Assembly (NCBI RefSeq): GCF_016785085.1
Contig: NZ_JAENHO010000006.1
Location: 62,001-126,000 of the forward strand
From: Paractinoplanes lichenicola
Lineage (GTDB): Bacteria; Actinomycetota; Actinomycetes; Mycobacteriales; Micromonosporaceae
DNA: 64,000 nt
Direction of reading: 5' to 3'
The notes under the pieces are model-generated. The model saw only the letters and a program-made list of their open reading frames with translations. It was not told the DNA's origin and did not search any database. This document shows positions 43,646 through 52,268 of this stretch, piece after piece. A program made the translations under genes and the position numbers. How positions within the stretch are numbered: the first letter of the stretch is position 1; the number at the start of each line of letters is the position of its first letter.

Positions 43646-45004
43646 TCAAGAAAGGTGAGCCAGCAGGTCCTGTCGAGTGAGCACCCCGGCCGGCTTGCCG
43701 TCGACCAGGACCATCGCCGCGTCGGCCTTTTCGAGCAGCGACACCGCCTCGCTCACTGGCTGGCCACCGCCGATCATCGGCAGCGGGTCGCCCATGTGCC
43801 GCTCTATCGTGTCGTGCAGGTGGGCCTGGCCGGTGAACAACGCGTCCAGCAGGGCCTTCTCCGCGATCGAGCCGGCCACCTCGCCGGTCACCACTGGGGG
43901 CTCGGCCTTGAGCACGGGCAGCTGCGACACGCCGTACTCGCGCATGTAGTCGATCGCGTCGCGCACCGTCTCGGTCGGGTGCACGTGGATCAGCGGGGGC
44001 ATCGTGCCGTCCTTGCCCTCCAGCGCGTCGGCGACCGTGGGGGCGCCGTCGACCGACCGGAGGAAGCCGTAGCGGGCCATCCAGTCGTCGTTGAAGATCT
44101 TCGACAGGTAGCCGCGGCCGCCGTCGGGCAGCAGGACCACGATGACGTCGTCGGCCGAGGCGCGGCGGGCCACCTCGAGCGCGGCCACCACGGCCATGCC
44201 GCACGAGCCGCCGACCAGCAGGCCCTCCTCACGGGCGAGGCGACGGGTCATCTCGAACGAGTCGGAGTCGGAGACCTCGATGATCTCGTCGCAGACCTCC
44301 CGGTCGTACGTGGTGGGCCAGAAGTCCTCACCCACGCCCTCGACCAGGTAGGGCCGCCCGCTGCCGCCGGAGTAGACGGAGCCTTCCGGGTCCGCGCCCA
44401 CCACCCGTACGGGACCCTGCTCTTTCAGATAACGGCCGACCCCGGTGATCGTGCCGCCGGTGCCGACGCCCGCGACGAAGTGCGTGATCCGCCCCTCGGT
44501 CTGTTTCCACAGCTCGGGGCCGGTCTCCTCGTAGTGGGAGCGCGGGTTGGCGGGGTTGCTGTATTGATCCGGCTTCCACGCGCCGGGCACCTCGCGGGCC
44601 AGCCGGTCGGAGACGTTGTAATAGGAGCGCGGGTCCTCGGGCGCGACCGCCGTCGGGCACACCACCACTTCGGCCCCGTACGCCTTGAGGACGTTCCGCT
44701 TGTCCTCGCTGACCTTGTCGGGGCAGACGAAGATGCACTTGTAGCCGCGGCGCTGGGCCACCAGGGCCAGCCCGACGCCGGTGTTGCCGCTGGTCGGCTC
44801 GACGATCGTGCCGCCCGGCCGGAGCAGCCCGTCCCGTTCGGCGTCGAGCACCATCCGCAGGGCGATCCGGTCTTTGACCGAGCCGCCGGGATTGAAGTAT
44901 TCGACCTTGGCCAGCACCGTGGCCGCGATGCCCTCGGTGACGTTGTTCAGCTTGACCAGGGGGGTGTCACCGATGATGTCGACGACGTTGTCGTAGTAGC
45001 GCAC
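43646..45004 (-). CDS. cbs: Cystathionine beta-synthase with tandem CBS domains
   Basis: CBS condenses serine (or an activated serine) with homocysteine to give cystathionine. The 452-residue PLP protein has the PLP lysine in GGSVKDRIA (Lys44), the substrate loop PTSGNTGVGLAL, the phosphate loop GVGTGGTITGVG and GGSCGMAVVAALE, then two C-terminal CBS domains (PLIHVHPTETVRDAIDYM and PLPMIGGGQPVSEAVSLL). ATG 45004 is the start. Together with the CGS gene it implies a transsulfuration route. Confidence 0.94.
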   Translation of the reverse strand: MRYYDNVVDIIGDTPLVKLNNVTEGIAATVLAKVEYFNPGGSVKDRIALRMVLDAERDGLLRPGGTIVEPTSGNTGVGLALVAQRRGYKCIFVCPDKVSEDKRNVLKAYGAEVVVCPTAVAPEDPRSYYNVSDRLAREVPGAWKPDQYSNPANPRSHYEETGPELWKQTEGRITHFVAGVGTGGTITGVGRYLKEQGPVRVVGADPEGSVYSGGSGRPYLVEGVGEDFWPTTYDREVCDEIIEVSDSDSFEMTRRLAREEGLLVGGSCGMAVVAALEVARRASADDVIVVLLPDGGRGYLSKIFNDDWMARYGFLRSVDGAPTVADALEGKDGTMPPLIHVHPTETVRDAIDYMREYGVSQLPVLKAEPPVVTGEVAGSIAEKALLDALFTGQAHLHDTIERHMGDPLPMIGGGQPVSEAVSLLEKADAAMVLVDGKPAGVLTRQDLLAHLS

Positions 45005-45008
45005 GGAC

Positions 45009-45353
45009 TCAGGGTACGACGATCCTGTCCTGGCCCCGCTCCCACTCCAGGAAGCGCTCCGTTTCGGCCAGCACCGCGCCGGCCAGCCAGGCCACCATCA
45101 CGGCGTCGTCGGCCAGGCCCACGATCAGCAGGAACGCCTCGGGGATGACGTCGATCGGGGAGAGCACGTACGCCGTGGCGGCCGCCATCATCGCCAGGCG
45201 CAGGCCGCCGTCGTACTGCCCGCGGGTGGACGCCTTCATCATCCGCGGGATCGCCGCGATGCGAGTGGACAGCGAGGGGCCGCCCCGAGCGCCCGACATC
45301 AATGCCTTGGCCAGCGCGGTGAACGCCGCCGTTCGTTTCAGCGTCTTCGCCAT
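45009..45353 (-). CDS. YkvA-family (DUF1232) membrane protein
   Basis: The 114-residue protein carries the DUF1232 signature YVLSPIDVIPEAFLLIVGLADDAVM in its centre, given here by its start YVLSPIDVIPE, with two hydrophobic segments. ATG 45353 has GGAG seven bases upstream. Function unknown. Four bases separate its stop from the CBS gene start on the same strand, so they may be co-transcribed. Confidence 0.87.
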   Translation of the reverse strand: MAKTLKRTAAFTALAKALMSGARGGPSLSTRIAAIPRMMKASTRGQYDGGLRLAMMAAATAYVLSPIDVIPEAFLLIVGLADDAVMVAWLAGAVLAETERFLEWERGQDRIVVP

Positions 45354-45479
45354 GCTGTTCTCCTTCCGGTCATTCCAGCATGACTTGTCCGCGCCACGAT
45401 TGCCTCTCGGCGCCGCGCGATAGCCTCGAATTCCCCCGCCGGTTTTGGGATTCTGAGACGAACGACAGCGAGGGAGCCC

Positions 45480-46553
45480 GTGAGCACCATTCAGATCACC
45501 GCCGCGGACCGGCGCCGGATCAAGCTGGCCGGGCAGATCCTCGGCGGCGTGACAGGCGTCGTGGCCACGGTGACCGCCCTGTCGGCGGGCCTGCTGATGC
45601 GGCAGGCCTCGCACGCCCGGCGGATCATCCCGATGGCCGAGGCGCCACCCCCGCGCGGCGACGGCCTCTACGGCGCCAAGTTCGGCGGCAAGCCGATCAG
45701 CATGGTCATCCTGGGTGACTCCACCGCGGCCGGGTACGGCGTGCACCGTCCCCGCGAGACTCCGGGCGCGCTGCTGGCCACCGGCGTGTCGCGTCGCCTG
45801 CGCCGGCCCGTACGGCTGCATCGGCTCGCCGTCGTCGGGTCGATGTCGTCCGGCCTGCCCTATCAGGTCGACGCCGCGCTGGACTACGAGCCGGACGTGG
45901 CCGTGATCCTGATCGGCGGCAACGACGTCACCCACGTCTCGGACCGTGACTCCGCCGTACGCCACCTGGGCGACGCCGTGCGCCGGCTGCGCGAGGTGGG
46001 CTGCCGGGTGGTCGTCGGCACCTGCCCCGACATCGGCGCGATCCAGCCGATCAAGCGGCCGCTGCGCTGGCTGGCCCGCAAGTGGAGCCGCGATCTGGCC
46101 GCCGCGCAGACGGTCGCCGTGGTCGAGGCGGGCGGGCGCACGGTGTCGATCGGCGGCCTGCTCGGGCCCATGTTCGAGGCCGACCCGGTCCGCATGTTCG
46201 GCTCGGACCGCTTCCACCCGTCGGCGGAGGGGTACGCCCGGGCCGCCGCCGTGGTGATGCCGACCCTGATGGCGGTGCTCGGCGAGGACGACCGCACGGT
46301 TCTTCCGGCCGCCGAGGGGGTACGGAATCTGGAGCAGGCCGCGCAGGAGGCGGTTCAGGCTCCGGGCACGGAGGTCAGCGCGGCGGGCCGGTGGGCCGTG
46401 CTGCGCCGGCACCCGTGGTTCGGCGAGCCGCGGTCCTGGTTCGGGCACCGGTCGGCCGCCTCACCGGCACCGGCGACGGAAGTTGTTCCCAGCGGCCGCT
46501 CGGCGTCGAGCGCCGTAGGGTGGACACCGGAGGATCAAGAGCATGCATCGTGA
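45480..46553 (+). CDS. SGNH/GDSL hydrolase, membrane-anchored
   Basis: The 357-residue protein has one N-terminal membrane segment (LGGVTGVVATVTALSAGLLM) and an SGNH hydrolase domain: block I GDSTAAGYG, block III GGNDVTH, block V DRFHPSAEGYARA. It therefore probably acts as an esterase or lipase outside the cell. The C-terminal ~90 residues are disordered. GTG 45480 follows AGGGAG. A shorter paralogue begins 18 bases downstream. Confidence 0.92.
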   Translation: MSTIQITAADRRRIKLAGQILGGVTGVVATVTALSAGLLMRQASHARRIIPMAEAPPPRGDGLYGAKFGGKPISMVILGDSTAAGYGVHRPRETPGALLATGVSRRLRRPVRLHRLAVVGSMSSGLPYQVDAALDYEPDVAVILIGGNDVTHVSDRDSAVRHLGDAVRRLREVGCRVVVGTCPDIGAIQPIKRPLRWLARKWSRDLAAAQTVAVVEAGGRTVSIGGLLGPMFEADPVRMFGSDRFHPSAEGYARAAAVVMPTLMAVLGEDDRTVLPAAEGVRNLEQAAQEAVQAPGTEVSAAGRWAVLRRHPWFGEPRSWFGHRSAASPAPATEVVPSGRSASSAVGWTPEDQEHAS

Positions 46554-46571
46554 CGCAGGGAGGCGAGTGGG

Positions 46572-47363
46572 ATGGCGGGGCTGAACGCACGAATCGGCAA
46601 GGCGGCCGCCACCGGTCTGCTCGCCGGCGCGGTCGGCGGGGCCGCCCTGCTGATCGGCGAGGTGCTCGCGGCCAAGGCGCGCCGCTACGCGAAGCCGACC
46701 ATGGGCCTGGCCCTGCGCACGTCGATGGGCCCGGTCTCGGCCCCGCCGTTGCGCCTGGTGCTGCTGGGTGACTCGGCCGCGATCGGCGTGGGGGTCGAGT
46801 GGCTGAGCGAGACCGTGGGCGGCCACCTGGCCCGCCTGCTGGCCGAGGGCAGCGGCGAGACCGGCGAGCGGCACGTGCTGCTGTCCAGCGTCGGGGTGGC
46901 CGGCTCCCGCTCGTCCGACCTGGGCACGCAGGTGGCCCGGGCGCTGCTGGGCGACCGGCCCGACGTGGCCGTGGTGCTGATCGGCGCGCACGACGCGACG
47001 AGCCTGCGCAGCCCTGAGGAGTCGGCGGCCCAGCTGGGCACGGCGGTGCGCCGGTTGCGCGACGCGGGCGTCCGGGTGGTCGTCGGCACCTGCCCCGATC
47101 TGGGCGCGCTGCGGGCCATCGCCCCGCCGCTGCGGCAGGTGGCCGGCGTGCTGGGCCGCCGGATGGCCAAGGCGCAGACCAAGGCGGTGACGGCCGCGGG
47201 CGGCGCGGTGGTCGACCTGGGCGACAAGACCGGCGCGGTGTTCCGGGCCGACGCGGGCACCCTCTGTTACGACGGCTTCCACCCCTCGGCCGACGGTTAT
47301 CGAGTCTGGGCCCACGCCCTCTACCCCGCCGTGGTCAAGGCGGCCATGACGCCCGCGGGCTGA
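46572..47363 (+). CDS. SGNH/GDSL hydrolase, paralogue of the preceding gene
   Basis: The 263-residue protein has a membrane-segment-like N-terminus (TGLLAGAVGGAALLIGEVLA) and the same SGNH blocks: GDSAAIGVG, IGAHDATS (Ala in place of Asn-Asp wording, GAHD), and YDGFHPSADGYR. It shares VVVGTCPDLGA with its neighbour (VVVGTCPDIGA), so the pair arose by tandem duplication. ATG 46572 has GGGAGG upstream. Probably co-transcribed with 45480. Confidence 0.92.
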   Translation: MAGLNARIGKAAATGLLAGAVGGAALLIGEVLAAKARRYAKPTMGLALRTSMGPVSAPPLRLVLLGDSAAIGVGVEWLSETVGGHLARLLAEGSGETGERHVLLSSVGVAGSRSSDLGTQVARALLGDRPDVAVVLIGAHDATSLRSPEESAAQLGTAVRRLRDAGVRVVVGTCPDLGALRAIAPPLRQVAGVLGRRMAKAQTKAVTAAGGAVVDLGDKTGAVFRADAGTLCYDGFHPSADGYRVWAHALYPAVVKAAMTPAG

Positions 47364-47428
47364 GAGCGCAATGACGGTTCAGTAGTCGAACATGGCCCCT
47401 CTGTGACGAATTTGTACTACCGGCTAAG

Positions 47429-47442
47429 TTACCCGCGAGTTA
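47429..47442. promoter_or_regulatory. TTAC-N6-GTTA motif upstream of the thiolase gene
   Basis: TTACCCGCGAGTTA lies 10-24 bases before the thiolase start. A similar TTAC-N6-GTAG occurs at 5484-5497 before the acyl-CoA dehydrogenase. This may be the site of a shared regulator of fatty-acid oxidation genes; this is inference. Confidence 0.35.
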
Positions 47443-47452
47443 AATTGGGCCC

Positions 47453-48697
47453 ATGCCGGAAGCTGTCATCGTCGCCACCGCTCGATCCCCCATCGGCCGT
47501 GCAGCCAAGGGATCCCTGAGGGACCTGCGTCCCGACGACCTCGCCACCACCATCATCGACGCCGCGCTGGCCAAGGTGCCGCAGCTCGACCGCACGCTGA
47601 TCGAGGATCTCTATCTCGGTTGCGGGCTGCCCGGCGGTGAGCAGGGCTTCAACATGGCCCGCGTGGTCGCCACCCAGCTCGGACTGGACGGCCTGCCCGG
47701 CGCGACGGTCACCCGCTACTGCTCGTCCTCGCTGCAGACGACCCGCATGGCGTTCCACGCGATCAAGGCCGGCGAGGGTGACATCTTCCTCTCGGCGGGC
47801 GTCGAAACCGTTTCCCGGTACGCCCGGGGCAGCTCCGACGGTCTTCCCTCGGCGCTGCAGCAGCAGGTCGGCGGCGGCTGGGAGAATCCGAAGTTCGACG
47901 AGGCCCAGGCCCGCACGAAGCAGTACGCGGAGGGCGGCCGCACCTGGCACGACCCGCGCGACGACGGCCAGATTCCGGACGTCTACATCCAGATGGGCCA
48001 GACCGCCGAAAACCTCGCCCAGATCAAGGGCGTGACCCGCGCGGACATGGACGAGTTCGGCGTACGCAGCCAGAACCTCGCCGAGAAGGCCATCGCGGAC
48101 GGCTTCTGGGAGCGCGAGATCACCCCGGTCACGCTGCCCGACGGCACGGTCGTGGCGCAGGACGACGGCCCCCGGGCGGGCGTCACGCTCGAGGCGGTCT
48201 CGCAGCTCAAGCCCGTTTTCCGCCCCGACGGCACGGTCACCGCGGGCAATTGCTGCCCGCTCAACGACGGCGCCGCGGCCGTGGTCATCATGAGCGACAC
48301 CAAGGCCCGCGAGCTGGGCATCACCCCGCTGGCCCGGATCGTGTCGACCGGCGTGACCGCGCTCAGCCCCGAGATCATGGGGCTGGGCCCGGTCGAGGCG
48401 TCGCGGCAGGCGCTGCGGCGGGCCGGCATGACGATCGACGACATCGACCTGGTCGAGATCAACGAGGCGTTCGCGGCCCAGGTCATCCCGTCGTACCGCG
48501 ACCTGGGGATCCCGATCGAGAAGCTGAACGTCAACGGCGGCGCGATCGCCGTGGGTCACCCGTTCGGCATGACCGGCGCCCGCATCACCGGCACCCTGCT
48601 CAACGCGCTGGACTGGCACGACAAGGGCATCGGCCTCGAGACGATGTGCGTCGGCGGCGGCCAGGGCATGGCCATGGTGCTGGAGCGCCTCAGCTGA
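47453..48697 (+). CDS. Acetyl-CoA C-acetyltransferase (thiolase)
   Basis: Thiolase cleaves 3-ketoacyl-CoA or makes acetoacetyl-CoA. The 414-residue enzyme has the acyl-accepting Cys90 in TRYCSSSLQT, NEAFAA, GHPFGMTGAR and the second cysteine in MCVGGGQGMA. Length and motifs fit the FadA/AtoB group. ATG 47453 begins MPEAVIVATARSPIG. It is monocistronic, followed by a terminator. Confidence 0.94.
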   Translation: MPEAVIVATARSPIGRAAKGSLRDLRPDDLATTIIDAALAKVPQLDRTLIEDLYLGCGLPGGEQGFNMARVVATQLGLDGLPGATVTRYCSSSLQTTRMAFHAIKAGEGDIFLSAGVETVSRYARGSSDGLPSALQQQVGGGWENPKFDEAQARTKQYAEGGRTWHDPRDDGQIPDVYIQMGQTAENLAQIKGVTRADMDEFGVRSQNLAEKAIADGFWEREITPVTLPDGTVVAQDDGPRAGVTLEAVSQLKPVFRPDGTVTAGNCCPLNDGAAAVVIMSDTKARELGITPLARIVSTGVTALSPEIMGLGPVEASRQALRRAGMTIDDIDLVEINEAFAAQVIPSYRDLGIPIEKLNVNGGAIAVGHPFGMTGARITGTLLNALDWHDKGIGLETMCVGGGQGMAMVLERLS

Positions 48698-48714
48698 GGA
48701 TCGGCCCACGAGTC

Positions 48715-48760
48715 ACCGCCAGGTCCGGCCTGCCACGAGCGGCCGGGCTTGGCGGTTTTT
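48715..48760 (+). terminator. Intrinsic terminator after thiolase
   Basis: ACCGCCAGGTCCGGCC (from 48715) pairs with GGCCGGGCTTGGCGG (to 48755) with two mismatches around a short loop, followed by TTTTT (48756-48760). Confidence 0.85.
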
Positions 48761-48769
48761 AGTGCGGAT

Positions 48770-49066
48770 TTATGTGTTGATGTAGGCACGCAGATCGTCC
48801 ACGGCCGTGGCCGCCTCGGCCAGTGCGGGCTCGGAACCGGTGGCCAGCAGGTCGTCGGCCAGCACGCGCACCTGGTCGGGCAGGATCATGTCGTGCTCGC
48901 GGGGCACCTCGCGGCGCGGGCGGCCCTCGGCGTCGGCCCCCAGGTCGGCCAGGCGCTGCACCAGGGCGTACGTGCGAATGGCGCGGTCGTCCTGATTCCA
49001 GCGCGGCTGCTCCCACACCCGGATCTGGTTGAGCAGCCGGTCGATCGACGTCGCGAAGTCGGTCAC
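48770..49066 (-). CDS. Small conserved protein of unknown function (98 residues)
   Basis: The product begins MTDFATSIDRLLNQIRVWEQPRW and is mostly helical with Asp/Glu-rich faces (VQRLADLGADAEGR, PDQVRVLADDLLATG). GTG 49066 is the start. I do not recognise a family. It is convergent with thiolase and downstream of the Bax-inhibitor-like gene's terminator. Confidence 0.7.
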   Translation of the reverse strand: MTDFATSIDRLLNQIRVWEQPRWNQDDRAIRTYALVQRLADLGADAEGRPRREVPREHDMILPDQVRVLADDLLATGSEPALAEAATAVDDLRAYINT

Positions 49067-49082
49067 GCCTTCAGGCTAAAAG

Positions 49083-49120
49083 AGAACGCCCGGACCCTCG
49101 TACGGGGGTCCGGGCGTTCT
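49083..49120 (-). terminator. Very strong intrinsic terminator
   Basis: AGAACGCCCGGACCC (49083-49097) pairs perfectly with GGGTCCGGGCGTTCT (49106-49120), a 15-bp stem. On the minus strand it is followed by CTTTT, so it most likely ends the Bax-inhibitor-like transcript. Confidence 0.92.
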
Positions 49121-49136
49121 TTGGATCTTGGCGGTG

Positions 49137-49964
49137 CTAGTCGTCCCCGCCCTGCAACATGCTCAGCAGCCGCAGGATCTCCAGGTAGAGCCAGACCAGG
49201 CTGACCAGGATGCCGAACGCGGCGACCCAGGAGTAACGCGCCGGCAGGCCCGCGCGCACGCCCTCTTCGACCTCGTTGAAGCTGAGGATGAAGCTGAGCG
49301 CGGCCACCACGATGCAGACCACGCTGAACAGGTAGCCCAGCGGGCCGTTGTCACGCAGGCCGGTGCTGAAGCCGAACAGCGAGAGCACGATGTTGATCAG
49401 CATGACGGCGAACAGGCCGCCCATCACGATGATCATGCCGCGCTGGAACTTCGGCGTGGCCCGGATGACCTTGGCCTTGTAGAGGAAGGCCGTCAGGAAG
49501 AAGACGCCGAAGGTGGCGATCACCGCCTGCAGGACGACGCCCTGATAGCCCGCGATGACCGAGAAAACCTTGGACGCCATGCCGACGAAGACGCCCTCGA
49601 CGACCGCGTAGCCGACGATGAGCGCCGGGTTGGCCATCCGCATGAACGAGATGACGAGACCGAGCACCAGGCCGATCACCGCGGCACCGATCCAGGCGGC
49701 ACCGGTCATGGCGTCGGGGATCACGTTCCACGCGACCACCGCCGAGACACCGGTGATGCCGAGCAGCGTGACCGTCTTGACGACGACGTCGTCGACCGTC
49801 ATGGGCTGGACGGCGGGCGGAGCGGCGGGGTAATCCGACGCGCCGGGATACGGCTGACCGTAACCCGGGGCGGCACCGGCGGGGCCGTAAGCCCCGTACC
49901 CGGCCGTACGCTCCCGCTCGGCCGCCTGGCCGAGGCGCGAGAGCACCGGGTTGGAAGTCTTCAC
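49137..49964 (-). CDS. Bax inhibitor-1/YccA-family membrane protein
   Basis: The 275-residue protein has a disordered Gly/Tyr/Pro N-terminus (AYGPAGAAPGYGQPYPG) and seven hydrophobic segments of the YccA/BI-1 fold (VVKTVTLLGITGVSAVVAW, GVFFLTAFLYK, LLSMLQGGDD at the end). Homologues modulate calcium leak or membrane protease FtsH; the role here is not known. GTG 49964 has GGGAGG upstream. Confidence 0.9.
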   Translation of the reverse strand: MKTSNPVLSRLGQAAERERTAGYGAYGPAGAAPGYGQPYPGASDYPAAPPAVQPMTVDDVVVKTVTLLGITGVSAVVAWNVIPDAMTGAAWIGAAVIGLVLGLVISFMRMANPALIVGYAVVEGVFVGMASKVFSVIAGYQGVVLQAVIATFGVFFLTAFLYKAKVIRATPKFQRGMIIVMGGLFAVMLINIVLSLFGFSTGLRDNGPLGYLFSVVCIVVAALSFILSFNEVEEGVRAGLPARYSWVAAFGILVSLVWLYLEILRLLSMLQGGDD

Positions 49965-50084
49965 TGTGTCCAGCCTCCCTTATGAGGTTGAGGCACGTAT
50001 GACGTGCTGTTCCAGCGTACGGGAGCTAGCTGATCAGGAAAGCCTCGGAATGCTGTGAACAGGCTGAATGTAAGGCTGTCGAAG

Positions 50085-50168
50085 TGCCCGGGGCGGGTCT
50101 CGAACCCGCACGCCTGCGTGAGGCAGCCGCTTTTAAGGCGGCCGTGTCTGCCGTTCCACCACCCGGGC
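50085..50168 (-). tRNA. bldA: tRNA-Leu(UAA), bldA type
   Basis: The 84-base gene folds into a full class II tRNA: acceptor GCCCGGG/CCCGGGC, anticodon stem GCCGC/GCGGC with loop CTTAAAA (anticodon TAA), a long variable arm (GCCT/AGGC) typical of leucine, and T stem GCGGG/CCCGC with TTCGAGA. CCA is not encoded. It reads the rare UUA codon; in Streptomyces this tRNA is bldA, which gates development and antibiotics. A TAGGGT -10-like element lies at 50200-50205 on the minus strand. Confidence 0.92.
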
Positions 50169-50254
50169 GTGGTCCTAGGGCACCACCGTGACCGGCGACA
50201 CCCTAGGACACCGTATACGTCCGAGCGCCAGGACAGGACCCCGCCTCAGCGGGA

Positions 50255-51613
50255 CTAGGCGTCCACCTTCGGACGCTCGGCCGGGCGCTGCACCGGCGGG
50301 GTCACCTCGGTGAACTCCTCGCGCGGGGCGTGCAGCTGGCCGAGGGCGATCGTCTCGCGCTTGAACAGCATGGCGAGCGTCCAGTCGGCGACCACCCGGG
50401 CCTTGCGGTGGAACGACGGGATGTGGCTGACGTGATAGGTGCGGTGCATGAACCACGCCGGCCAGCCCTTGACCTTGATGCCGTAGACGTGCGCGACACC
50501 CTTGCCGAGGCCGAGGCCGGCCACGCTGCCGATGTATTTGTGCTTGTATTCCTTCGGCTCGCCGCCGAGGACGACCTGCCGGATGTTGTCGGCCAGCACC
50601 CGGGCCTGCCGCACGGCGTGCTGGGCGCTCGGCGAGCACCAGCCGCCGGGGTTGGTCAGGTCGGGCACCTGGGCGCTGTCGCCGGCGCTCCACGCGCCCT
50701 CGAGCACGTTGCCGTCGCTGTCGGCCACCTGCAGCGTGGGCAGGCAGTTGACGTGACCCTTGGGGCCGCGCGGCAGGTCGGTGTGGTCGAGCATCGGCGA
50801 CGGCTTGACCCCGGCCGTCCAGACCAGGGTCTCGGCGCGGAACGTGTCGCCGTCGGAGAGCACGATCTCGCCGTCGACGCACGAGTTGAGGAACGTGTCG
50901 AGGCGCAGCGAGATGCCCCGCTTGGCCAGCTCGCGAGCCGCGTAGGCGCCCATCTTGGGGCCGACCTCGGGCAGGATCCGGTTGGTCGCCTCGACCAGGA
51001 CGAACTTGAGCTCGCTCTTGTCGAGCTCGGGGTAATACTTCAGGGCGTCGCGGACGACGTCCTCCATCTCGGCCAGCGCCTCGATGCCGGCGAAACCGCC
51101 GCCGACGAAGACGAAGGTCAGCGCGGCCTTGCGCAGCTCGGGGTCGGGCGTGACGGCCGCGACGTCGAGCTGGTCGAGGATGTGGTTGCGCAGATAGGTG
51201 GCCTCACCGATGGTCTTGAGGCCGATGCCGCGCTCGCTCAGGCCGGGGATCGGCAGCGTACGCGAGACGGAACCCGGCGCCACGATGATGTGGTCGTAGC
51301 TCAACTCGGTGGCCGGGCCCTCGATGGGCTGGATGGTCACCGTCTTGCGTGCGTGCTCCACCTTGGTGACCTCGCCGGACACCACGCGACACTTCTTGAG
51401 CTCGCGGCGGAGCGGCACGACGCTGTGCCGCGGGGAGATGTTGCCGGCCGCCGCCTCGGGGAGGAACGGCTGGTACGTCATGTGCGGCTGCGGGTCGATG
51501 ACGACGATCTCGGCCCGGCGCCGGTTGAGCTTCTTCGACAGGCGCAGGGCGGCGTAAAGACCAACGTGCCCTGCACCGACGACGACGATGCGCTGCGGAT
51601 TCACATGAGCCAT
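50255..51613 (-). CDS. ndh: NADH dehydrogenase, type II (FAD-dependent)
   Basis: This single-subunit NADH:quinone oxidoreductase passes electrons from NADH to the quinone pool without pumping protons. The 452-residue protein has the FAD motif IVVVGAGHVGLYAALR, the NADH motif TFVFVGGGFAGIEALAEM, and a second FAD segment WSAGDSAQVPD; a C-terminal amphipathic region (GWPAWFMHRTYHVSHIPSF) anchors it to the membrane. ATG 51613 (MAHVNPQR) is the start. It is upstream of bldA on the same strand. Confidence 0.9.
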   Translation of the reverse strand: MAHVNPQRIVVVGAGHVGLYAALRLSKKLNRRRAEIVVIDPQPHMTYQPFLPEAAAGNISPRHSVVPLRRELKKCRVVSGEVTKVEHARKTVTIQPIEGPATELSYDHIIVAPGSVSRTLPIPGLSERGIGLKTIGEATYLRNHILDQLDVAAVTPDPELRKAALTFVFVGGGFAGIEALAEMEDVVRDALKYYPELDKSELKFVLVEATNRILPEVGPKMGAYAARELAKRGISLRLDTFLNSCVDGEIVLSDGDTFRAETLVWTAGVKPSPMLDHTDLPRGPKGHVNCLPTLQVADSDGNVLEGAWSAGDSAQVPDLTNPGGWCSPSAQHAVRQARVLADNIRQVVLGGEPKEYKHKYIGSVAGLGLGKGVAHVYGIKVKGWPAWFMHRTYHVSHIPSFHRKARVVADWTLAMLFKRETIALGQLHAPREEFTEVTPPVQRPAERPKVDA

Positions 51614-51704
51614 TCTCGCGCGCCGAGGGGCCCCCGCGCCTCCTGGTGTGATGTTCAACAAATGGTTTTGTCAAGTGCCGTGACACACATATTGCGGGCA
51701 GATT

Positions 51705-52268
51705 TCACGCTCTATGCACGAGCCGTGCTATGAGCAGCGTGGCGGCCGCCGCGCCGGCCAGTCCGACCACTGTGGCCACGAGGAACGGGCCGCCCGCGAG
51801 TTCGGCGGCGAGTCCCAGCGCGAACACGGTGAGTACGGCCGAGACGAGGATCACGGCCAGCGCCCGGAGCAGCCACAGGCCCACGACGTCGATGTTCACC
51901 ACGGCGTCGGACGGCAGCACGGCGGCCAATGCCGTGAGCGAATGGCCCAAGTAGAGCGCGCCGGCGATGGTCAATACCCGCCAGAGCGAGACTTCGGAGT
52001 CGTAAAAGGCGGTGTCGGCCAGCCAGCCACCGATCACGACCAATGCGGCGAACGTGGCGCCCCGGCCGCGCGGTGCGAAAGCCGGATAGAGGGCGACCAC
52101 CGCCAGCGGCACGAAGAACTGCGTGCCGAACAGCGCGGCCGGCCACGCCACCGACATGGCGATCAGCCCGGCCACGCCGATGCCGCAGCGCACCAGGAAC
52201 GGCAGAATCGTTGCGCGGGTCAGGGCGCGCCGGGCGCCAGCGAACCGGCGGGTGATCAGGTCGATCAT
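51705..52268 (-). CDS. Multi-pass membrane protein at the end of the MoxR operon
   Basis: The 187-residue protein has about six hydrophobic segments (FLVRCGIGVAGLIAMSVAW, FFVPLAVVALYP, ALYLGHSLTALAAVLP). ATG 52268 overlaps the DUF58 gene stop (ATGA), so it is coupled to the MoxR operon. I do not recognise the family; it may be the membrane partner of the complex. Confidence 0.75.
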   Translation of the reverse strand: MIDLITRRFAGARRALTRATILPFLVRCGIGVAGLIAMSVAWPAALFGTQFFVPLAVVALYPAFAPRGRGATFAALVVIGGWLADTAFYDSEVSLWRVLTIAGALYLGHSLTALAAVLPSDAVVNIDVVGLWLLRALAVILVSAVLTVFALGLAAELAGGPFLVATVVGLAGAAAATLLIARLVHRA

